This document shows positions 5,419 to 10,782 of a DNA stretch of 10,782 bases, piece after piece; positions within the stretch are counted from its first letter, which is position 1; each line of letters starts with the position of its first letter. Made by a program: the position numbers and the translations under genes. Origin of the DNA: Faucicola osloensis_C (GTDB lineage: Bacteria > Pseudomonadota > Gammaproteobacteria > Pseudomonadales > Moraxellaceae); NCBI GenBank assembly GCA_019353055.1, contig JABAHL010000029.1:1-10782 (forward strand), read 5' to 3'. The notes beneath the pieces are model-generated. The model was not told where the DNA came from. It made no database searches and saw only the letters and a program-made list of their open reading frames with translations.

Positions 5419-7800
5419 ATGTCCGCCGAAACTATTGCCAACAAAGCCTTTAAACAAGGCACCAAAGCCCTATTTGACTATGACAAACACTGGGCAAGCT
5501 GCTTTGAGCCTGCACCATTTTTGCCGATGAGCCGAGCCGAAATGGACGCCCTTGGTTGGGATGCCTGTGATGTCATTATCGTCTCAGGCGATGCCTACGT
5601 CGATCACCCAAGCTTTGGTATGGCAATCATCGGCAGACTGTTAGAGTCGCAAGGCTTTCGCGTGGGTATCATCGCCCAGCCAGACTGGACGAGCAAAGAC
5701 GCTTTTATGACACTTGGCAAACCGACCATCGCCTGGGGCGTCACCGCAGGCAATATGGACAGCATGATTAACCGCTACACTGCCGATAGACGCATTCGCA
5801 GTGACGATGCCTACTCGCCAGACAATGCCCCCGACAAACGCCCCGACCGTGCGGCTGTGGTATATAGCCAGCGCTGCCGTGAAGCCTATCCCGATGTGCC
5901 CATTATTTTGGGCGGGATTGAAGGCTCGCTGCGCCGTATCGCCCATTATGATTATTGGTCAGATAAAGTGCGCCGTAGCATTTTGATGGATAGCCGCGCT
6001 GATATTTTGCTGTATGGCAATGCCGAGCGCGCGATTGTCGATGTTGTACATGCACTTGCCAAAGGTGACCGTTTTGAAGACCTTGCCAAAGTGTGTGGCA
6101 CCGCGTATCTGTCGACACAAACCAAAAAACACTGGCAAACCGATATGATAGAAATCGCCAGTAACGACGTCGACACCGTTGGGCGCGTTGACCCGATTAT
6201 CAATCCGTATGTGATGATGGAAGATGTGGGCGACTGTCACATCGAACAAGAAAAAACCCTTGAGAGTCAATACAAAGGGTTTGTGGCAGATAAAGTCGAG
6301 CACAAAGTGCTCAATGCTGATAAGGTCGCTGAAAGCCAAGACATCCAAGTGGTCAACCTCAAAGACCCCAATAAAAACGCCTTAAAACACAAATGCCCGT
6401 TGCCGCCCCGTGACAAAACCGTGATCCGCTTGCCCGACTTTGAGCAGGTCAAATCCGACCCGGTACTTTACGCCCATGCCAACCGTATTTTGCACTTAGA
6501 AACTAATCCGCATAACGCCCGCGCCTTGGTGCAGCGACATGGCGACATTGATGTATGGCTCAATCCGCCGCCCATTCCACTTACCATGGAAGAGATGGAT
6601 TATATCTTTGATTTGCCGTATGCCCGTTTGCCCCACCCTAGCTACGGCAACGCAAGAATTCCTGCCTACGACATGATTAAATTATCAGTCAATATCATGC
6701 GCGGCTGTTTTGGCGGCTGTACCTTCTGCTCGATTACCGAACATGAAGGACGCATTATCCAAAACCGCTCAGAAGAGTCTATCTTGGGCGAAATCAAAAA
6801 AATCCGCGACACCGAGCCGTCATTTACCGGGGTAATTTCTGACCTTGGCGGACCGACTGCCAACATGTATCGTCTGCATTGCAAAGACGATGCCATTGAG
6901 AAAAACTGCCGCAAACCCTCCTGCGTGTATCCTGATATTTGCGACAACTTACTCACCGACCACAGTCATCTCACCCAACTGTACCGTAAAGCTCGTGACA
7001 TCAAAGGGGTGAAAAAAATCCTGATTGCATCAGGCTTGCGCTATGATTTGGCGGTCAAAGACCCTGAATATGTCAAAGAATTGGTCACCCACCATGTCGG
7101 CGGTTATCTCAAAATCGCACCCGAACACTCTGAAACCAATGTACTCTCCAAAATGATGAAACCGGGTATGGGGACGTATGATACTTTCAAGCAGATGTTT
7201 GACAAATACAGCCGTGAAGCAGGTAAAGAGCAATATTTGATTCCGTATTTTATTGCCGCGCACCCTGGCACCACAGACACGGACATGATGAACTTGGCGA
7301 TTTGGCTCAAGCGCAATGGCTTTCGTGCCGACCAAGTGCAAGCCTTTTACCCAAGCCCAATGGCAACTGCCACCACCATGTATCATACTGCCAAAGACCC
7401 ACTGCATAAAGTCACCCGTGACAGCGAAGGGGTGGAAATCGTCAAATCGGGCAAACAGCGTAAACTACACAAAGCGTATCTACGTTACCATGACCCCAAA
7501 AATTGGGCACTGCTGCGTCAATCGCTCAAAGACTTGGGTCGTGAGGATTTGATTGGGCATGGTAGTCAGTGTTTGATTCCGCCATACAATCCTAGACTTG
7601 AGGGCGAAGAAGTTTACCAATCGGCGAGAAAGAAAAACAGCTCGGCAGGCGGTGATTCGGTCAAGCGTAGTGCTAAGGATAACACGGCTCAAAAATCGGG
7701 TAAAAAACCAACACCGACCAGTTTTGGTAAAAAACTGAATCCGAAAAAGGGTAATTTCCAAACCCAACATACAGGCTTGCCACCGAGAAAAACGAAATAA
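5419..7800 (+). CDS. ygiQ: YgiQ-family radical SAM protein
   Basis: Radical S-adenosylmethionine enzyme of unknown reaction (UPF0313). The cluster-binding motif is Cys430-x3-Cys434-x2-Cys437 in MRGCFGGCTFCSITEHEGR. It aligns with E. coli YgiQ almost throughout: an N-terminal domain (about residues 20-215; SGDAYVDHPSFGMAIIGR, TAGNMDSMINRYTADRR, GGIEGSLRR), then the radical SAM core (about 400-650; SDLGGPTANMYRL, GGYLKIAPEHSE, LIPYFIAAHPGT), then QVQAFYPSP and KLHKAYLRYHDP. A variable linker at about 263-334 is longer than in E. coli and contains Cys and His residues. The last 60 residues are Lys/Ser/Gly-rich and probably disordered; E. coli also has a basic tail. The total of 793 aa compares with about 739. 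The start ATG is supported by alignment from residue 1; the Shine-Dalgarno is weak. DUF2905 follows 28 bases on, probably in the same operon. Confidence 0.96.
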   Translation: MSAETIANKAFKQGTKALFDYDKHWASCFEPAPFLPMSRAEMDALGWDACDVIIVSGDAYVDHPSFGMAIIGRLLESQGFRVGIIAQPDWTSKDAFMTLGKPTIAWGVTAGNMDSMINRYTADRRIRSDDAYSPDNAPDKRPDRAAVVYSQRCREAYPDVPIILGGIEGSLRRIAHYDYWSDKVRRSILMDSRADILLYGNAERAIVDVVHALAKGDRFEDLAKVCGTAYLSTQTKKHWQTDMIEIASNDVDTVGRVDPIINPYVMMEDVGDCHIEQEKTLESQYKGFVADKVEHKVLNADKVAESQDIQVVNLKDPNKNALKHKCPLPPRDKTVIRLPDFEQVKSDPVLYAHANRILHLETNPHNARALVQRHGDIDVWLNPPPIPLTMEEMDYIFDLPYARLPHPSYGNARIPAYDMIKLSVNIMRGCFGGCTFCSITEHEGRIIQNRSEESILGEIKKIRDTEPSFTGVISDLGGPTANMYRLHCKDDAIEKNCRKPSCVYPDICDNLLTDHSHLTQLYRKARDIKGVKKILIASGLRYDLAVKDPEYVKELVTHHVGGYLKIAPEHSETNVLSKMMKPGMGTYDTFKQMFDKYSREAGKEQYLIPYFIAAHPGTTDTDMMNLAIWLKRNGFRADQVQAFYPSPMATATTMYHTAKDPLHKVTRDSEGVEIVKSGKQRKLHKAYLRYHDPKNWALLRQSLKDLGREDLIGHGSQCLIPPYNPRLEGEEVYQSARKKNSSAGGDSVKRSAKDNTAQKSGKKPTPTSFGKKLNPKKGNFQTQHTGLPPRKTK

Positions 7801-7828
7801 GTTATTTTTATGGTAGAAGGATTTCCAC

Positions 7829-8041
7829 ATGGCAAAAATTTTTATTGGGATAGGGATTTTATTTCTCATTATTGGCTTAATTTATCTGTTTTTCCCCAAT
7901 GCTTTTAGCTGGTTTGGCAGAATGCCGGGAGACGTTAATTATCGCTCCGAAGGCGGTGGCTTCAGCTTTCACTTCCCCATCGTCACCATGATTATCGTGA
8001 GTATCATTCTCACCATTATTCTTAACCTATTTAACCGCTGA
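7829..8041 (+). CDS. DUF2905 family small membrane protein
   Basis: A 70-aa inner-membrane protein of unknown function. Two hydrophobic helices (about residues 3-25 and 49-68) flank a short loop with the family signature WFGRMPGDVNYRSEGGGFSFHFP. AGAAGGA lies seven bases before the ATG. It starts 28 bases after ygiQ with no terminator between, so it is likely co-transcribed. Its stop codon lies inside the left arm of the terminator that closes the unit. Confidence 0.9.
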   Translation: MAKIFIGIGILFLIIGLIYLFFPNAFSWFGRMPGDVNYRSEGGGFSFHFPIVTMIIVSIILTIILNLFNR

Positions 8042-8076
8042 CACCGCGCTAACCACAGCGATGTCTAGCGGGTTTT
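8035..8076 (+). terminator. Terminator closing the ygiQ-DUF2905 unit
   Basis: CCGCTGACA (8035-8043) pairs with TGTC-T-AGCGG (8062-8071) with one bulged T. An inner CGCT/AGCG stem (8047-8050 with 8057-8060) extends it, and GTTTT follows (8072-8076). The left arm overlaps the DUF2905 stop. The T run is short, so efficiency is uncertain. Confidence 0.6.
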
Positions 8077-8154
8077 ATCGCAAAAAACTGCCTTTTTTAT
8101 CAAAAAATGTCGTAAACTGTAATTACGCCAGTCACGATTGAAAAGGAGTTATTC

Positions 8155-9813
8155 ATGCAGCGCGACATTTTTAAGCCAACACTACTGAGCCTCGTCATCG
8201 CCCAAAGCTTATTGACGGCGTGTAGCCCCTCACCGTCAAATAGCCGTGATACCAGCCCTGCTACACCTGTTATCGCGCAACCAACGCCTGTGGTTGCTGC
8301 GCCTACCATGATGATGGAAGCGGCAGCAATGAGCAAGATGGCACGCTACTCGCCTATCATGCCGATGCCGATGCCGATGCCGATACAACAGGATAATAGC
8401 GAAAAATATCAGCATCTTGCAGTCAACCCTATTCACCAAACTGCCACCGATGCCGTTGCTACCTTTAGTATCGATACCGACACGGGCAGCTATGCCAATG
8501 TGCGCCGTTTTCTAAACAATGGGCAACTACCGCCCACTGACGCGGTGCGTATTGAAGAGCTTATCAACTATTTTAACTATGACTTTTCACAAGCCAAGCG
8601 CCTTGCCAACGCCCCTTTTTTGGTAAGCACCGAAACAGTTGCCGCACCGTGGCGTACGGCTAATCGTATCATCAAAGTGGCTATCAAAGCGGATGACCCT
8701 ACCGTCACCAAACAAAGCACGTTACCGCCTGCCAACTTGGTATTTTTGGTGGATGTATCGGGCTCAATGTCAGACAACGATAAATTACCACTGGTCAAAT
8801 CTTCGCTAAAAATGCTCACCAAGCAATTGAGGTCGCAAGATACCATCAGTATCGTGACCTATGCAGGTCATACCCAAGTGACGCTTCCTGCCACAAAAGG
8901 CAGTGATACCGACAAAATATTAGCCGCGATTGATAGCCTAGATGCCAGTGGCTCGACCAACGGCGAAGCAGCGATAAAGCTGGCTTATCAACAAGCAAAA
9001 ATCCACTATAAAAAAGATGGCATCAACCGCATTTTGATGATGACCGATGGGGATTTTAATGTCGGTGTATCGGACGTCGATGAAATCCTAGATATTATCC
9101 GCCGTGAACGTGATAGCGGTGTGTCACTTTCCACGTTTGGCTTTGGTGAAGGCAACTTAAACGACCACATGATGGAACAAGTCGCAGATAACGGCAACGG
9201 TAACTATAGCTACATTGACAGCCTGTCTGAGGCCAAAAAAGCCTTAGTAGACGAAATGTCAGCAACCTTTAACACCGTAGCAAAAGACGTCAAAGTCCAA
9301 GTGGAATTCAATCCCCAGACGGTTAAAGAATGGCGCTTAATTGGTTATGAAAATCGTGTCCTTGCAAAAGAAGATTTTAACAACGATAAAGTAGACGCAG
9401 GTGAGCTAGGTGCAGGCAAATCCGTGGTTGCGCTGTTTGAAGTTACCCCTGTGGGGCAGCAAGGTTGGCTAGACGATAGCCGCTACCAAGCTTACCCTAT
9501 CAATCACACAGGCAAAAATACTGAGCTGGGTTTTTTAAAACTTCGCTATAAAGCCCTAAATAGTAATACATCAAAGCTTTTGACCCTGCCCATTACCAAT
9601 ACTACCCAACAGCCGAGCAGCGAGCTGGCATTTGCGCTAAGTGTGGCAAGTTTTGGTGAAACCCTTAAGCAAAGCAAATACATTGGTAATTGGCAACTAA
9701 ACGACAGCAAGCGACTCGCCCAAGCCAATATCGGCAACGACCCACAAGGTATTCGCCGCGAATTTATCAAGCTTATCGACTTAGCCGATAGCTTACAACC
9801 CAGCAAAAAATAG
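8155..9813 (+). CDS. YfbK-like von Willebrand A domain lipoprotein
   Basis: Predicted lipoprotein: a type II signal peptide ends in LLTAC with Cys23. Residue +2 is Ser, so Lol sorting to the outer membrane is expected. A Pro/Thr/Met-rich linker follows (24-78), then the N-terminal vWF-associated region (about 100-190; TDTGSYANVRRFLNNGQLPP, IEELINYFNYDF), a VWA domain (about 194-365) and a C-terminal DUF3520-type region (375-550). The MIDAS metal site is complete: Asp200-x-Ser202-x-Ser204, Thr268 and Asp298. This is the order seen in E. coli YfbK; the function of the family is not established, and protein binding is likely. The 552 aa are normal for the family. AAGGAG lies six bases before the ATG. 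It is a single gene, preceded by a terminator and convergent with upp. The linker carries four ATGCCG hexanucleotides. Confidence 0.93.
   Translation: MQRDIFKPTLLSLVIAQSLLTACSPSPSNSRDTSPATPVIAQPTPVVAAPTMMMEAAAMSKMARYSPIMPMPMPMPIQQDNSEKYQHLAVNPIHQTATDAVATFSIDTDTGSYANVRRFLNNGQLPPTDAVRIEELINYFNYDFSQAKRLANAPFLVSTETVAAPWRTANRIIKVAIKADDPTVTKQSTLPPANLVFLVDVSGSMSDNDKLPLVKSSLKMLTKQLRSQDTISIVTYAGHTQVTLPATKGSDTDKILAAIDSLDASGSTNGEAAIKLAYQQAKIHYKKDGINRILMMTDGDFNVGVSDVDEILDIIRRERDSGVSLSTFGFGEGNLNDHMMEQVADNGNGNYSYIDSLSEAKKALVDEMSATFNTVAKDVKVQVEFNPQTVKEWRLIGYENRVLAKEDFNNDKVDAGELGAGKSVVALFEVTPVGQQGWLDDSRYQAYPINHTGKNTELGFLKLRYKALNSNTSKLLTLPITNTTQQPSSELAFALSVASFGETLKQSKYIGNWQLNDSKRLAQANIGNDPQGIRREFIKLIDLADSLQPSKK
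8359..8382 (+). repeat. ATGCCG hexanucleotide repeat, four copies, in the vWA lipoprotein
   Basis: Four perfect ATGCCG copies encode (Met-Pro)x4 at residues 69-76. The 6-base unit keeps the frame, so slippage would change linker length only. It lies in a Met-rich linker (nine Met in residues 52-77). Confidence 0.95.
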
Positions 9814-9834
9814 CCACTATATAACTTTCAATAA

Positions 9835-9861
9835 AAAAGCTAGATAAATCATCTAGCTTTT
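9835..9861. terminator. Perfect bidirectional terminator between vWA gene and upp
   Basis: AAAAGCTAGAT (9835-9845) and ATCTAGCTTTT (9851-9861) are exact complements with a 5-base loop (AAATC). The four T residues at the 3' end, and six A residues at the 5' end (T on the other strand), allow termination of both the vWA transcript (+) and the upp transcript (-). Confidence 0.85.
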
Positions 9862-9885
9862 CTCCTACTTTTAATGTTTTGTCCA

Positions 9886-10521
9886 TCAGTGCTGTTTTGT
9901 GCCAAAAATTTTATCCCCTGCATCCCCAAGCCCCGGGATAATATACCCCTGTTCATTCAAATGACTATCGAGTGCTGCGGTAAAAATCTTCACATCAGGA
10001 TGGGCATCATTCACCGCTTTCACCCCTTCAGGCGTTGCCACTAATACCAAGGCTTTAATATTTTTACAACCGTGTTTTTTCATCATATCAATCGTTGCTA
10101 CCATACTACCGCCAGTCGCGAGCATAGGATCTAAAATCAACGCAGGACGCTCATCAATATCTTTGACCAACTTTTCAAAAAAAGGCACGGGCTCAAGGGT
10201 GTCCTCATCACGTTGCAGTCCAACCATCGAGATTTTTGCAGTGGGAATAAGGTCTAAAACCCCATCAAGCATTCCCAAACCTGCACGCAAGATAGGTACA
10301 ACAGTAACGGTTTTACCTTTGATTTGAATGCCTTCAATTTGGTTGCCTTCCCAGCCCTGAATACTGATTGTTTCTATGGGAAAATCACGGCTTGCTTCAT
10401 ACGCCATCAAACGGGCAAGTTCTTTAGTCAAGGTACGAAATTTATAAGTGCTACTATCTGCCTCGCGCATCAAAGATAATTTATGCTTAACTAAGGGATG
10501 GTCAATAACGGTAATTTGCAT
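9886..10521 (-). CDS. upp: Uracil phosphoribosyltransferase
   Basis: Pyrimidine salvage enzyme: uracil + PRPP -> UMP + PPi, in the cytoplasm. It is close to E. coli Upp throughout: HPLVKHKLSLMREAD near the start, VTVVPILRAGLGMLDGVL, LEPVPFFEKLV, the PRPP loop LDPMLATGGS (130-139) and the C-terminal uracil-binding GYIIPGLGDAGDKIFGT (192-208). The ATG at 10521 gives 211 aa (E. coli 208) and aligns with the family start. The frame extends to a GTG at 10545, adding eight residues with no counterpart. Its Shine-Dalgarno is weak (GAGTG). A possible -10, TAAAAT, lies at 10563-10568 (minus), with a leader of about 35 bases. No uracil permease gene (uraA) is adjacent on either side. The upstream rRNA operon is separated from it by a strong terminator. 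Confidence 0.96.
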   Translation of the reverse strand: MQITVIDHPLVKHKLSLMREADSSTYKFRTLTKELARLMAYEASRDFPIETISIQGWEGNQIEGIQIKGKTVTVVPILRAGLGMLDGVLDLIPTAKISMVGLQRDEDTLEPVPFFEKLVKDIDERPALILDPMLATGGSMVATIDMMKKHGCKNIKALVLVATPEGVKAVNDAHPDVKIFTAALDSHLNEQGYIIPGLGDAGDKIFGTKQH

Positions 10522-10562
10522 GGTAACACTCACTTTAAATTTCACACCAAAAATTTTCGCCT

Positions 10563-10568
10563 ATTTTA
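10563..10568 (-). promoter_or_regulatory. Candidate -10 for upp
   Basis: TAAAAT on the minus strand would start transcription near 10556. The -35 is poor. Three CTGAG motifs lie upstream (10577-10581, 10604-10608, 10616-10620), without clear spacing logic. Confidence 0.3.
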
Positions 10569-10634
10569 CCCAAAGTCTGAGATAAAAACATTAATTTTCT
10601 ATTCTGAGTTTTTCTCTGAGTCTTTCAAGGATGC

Positions 10635-10670
10635 AAAAAAACCCCCCTTACTGATGTAAGGGGGGTTTTT
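10635..10670 (-). terminator. rRNA operon terminator
   Basis: The arms 10637-10651 (AAAAACCCCCCTTAC) and 10656-10670 are perfectly complementary over 15 bp, with a 4-base loop (TGAT in the + sense). On the minus strand a run of seven T residues follows (10635-10641). It lies nine bases past the 5S gene, as expected for the end of an rrn operon, and shields upp from rRNA transcription. Confidence 0.92.
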
Positions 10671-10679
10671 GGTATAGGG

Positions 10680-10782
10680 AGCTGACGATGACCTACTCTC
10701 ACATGGGCGAACCACACTACCATTGGCGCGTTGGAGTTTCACTTCTGAGTTCGGGAAGGGATCAGGTGGGACCTCCAAGCTA
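10680..10782 (-). rRNA. rrf: 5S ribosomal RNA (partial, 5' end outside the window)
   Basis: The reverse complement reads like gammaproteobacterial 5S rRNA: GGTCCCACCTGATCCC, then CCGAACTCAGAAGTGAAAC (helix III/loop), CCAATGGTAGTGTGG, then CATGTGAGAGTAGGTCATCG and a 3' end in GTCAGC. The 3' boundary at about 10680 is placed by pairing logic and may be off by one or two bases. About 12-15 bases at the 5' end are missing. It is the last gene of an rRNA operon running off the right edge. Confidence 0.95.

Noticed and set aside
5641..6452. Several open frames of 60-130 codons on the minus strand inside ygiQ
   Set aside because: They lie opposite a highly conserved gene, overlap one another and have no family signature. 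They are by-products of the codon bias of ygiQ.
8155..9813. vWA protein as part of a defence or tellurite-resistance (Ter-like) system
   Set aside because: The domain order and lipobox match YfbK, and no ATPase, TerD or nuclease gene lies nearby.
9886..10782. upp co-transcribed with the rRNA operon or with a uracil permease
   Set aside because: A perfect 15-bp stem and T run separate upp from the 5S gene, and no uraA-like gene is present on either side.

Overview
The window looks like chromosomal DNA of a gammaproteobacterium, most probably of the Moraxellaceae (Moraxella, Faucicola or Psychrobacter-like). That assignment is an inference from the AT-rich spacers, the protein sequences (E. 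coli-like Tag, YgiQ, YjjP/YjjB, Upp) and the 5S rRNA; no search was run. No phage, transposon or CRISPR structure is visible. The region is mostly housekeeping plus a small cluster of transport genes.

Layout. At the left edge (1-182) an open or broken frame ends in a tail resembling an MFS transporter C-terminus, followed by a strong terminator. Then come tag (3-methyladenine glycosylase I, +) and, convergent to it, a BLUF blue-light photoreceptor with an unusual C-terminal membrane helix (-). Next is a RarD-type DMT permease (-), divergent from an Lrp/AsnC regulator (+). The regulator converges on a split ThrE-type exporter, yjjP-yjjB (-), with a GNAT acetyltransferase (-) upstream of the pair. 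A 266-base AT-rich spacer leads to ygiQ (radical SAM) and a small DUF2905 membrane protein (+), probably one operon closed by a terminator. A YfbK-like von Willebrand A lipoprotein (+) follows. It converges on upp (-) over a perfect bidirectional terminator. The window ends inside a 5S rRNA (-), the 3' end of an rRNA operon whose terminator separates it from upp.

How the genes may work together. The most coherent unit is about 1559-4636: an Lrp-type amino-acid-responsive regulator flanked on both sides by candidate amino-acid exporters (RarD-like and ThrE-like), with a clear inverted repeat in the regulator/permease intergenic region. This suggests a local amino-acid export module, but the substrate is unknown. 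The tail-anchored BLUF protein is the most unusual single gene. No unmistakably new multi-gene system is seen; the best candidates for follow-up are the membrane-anchored BLUF, the Lrp-exporter module and the Met-rich linker of the vWA lipoprotein.
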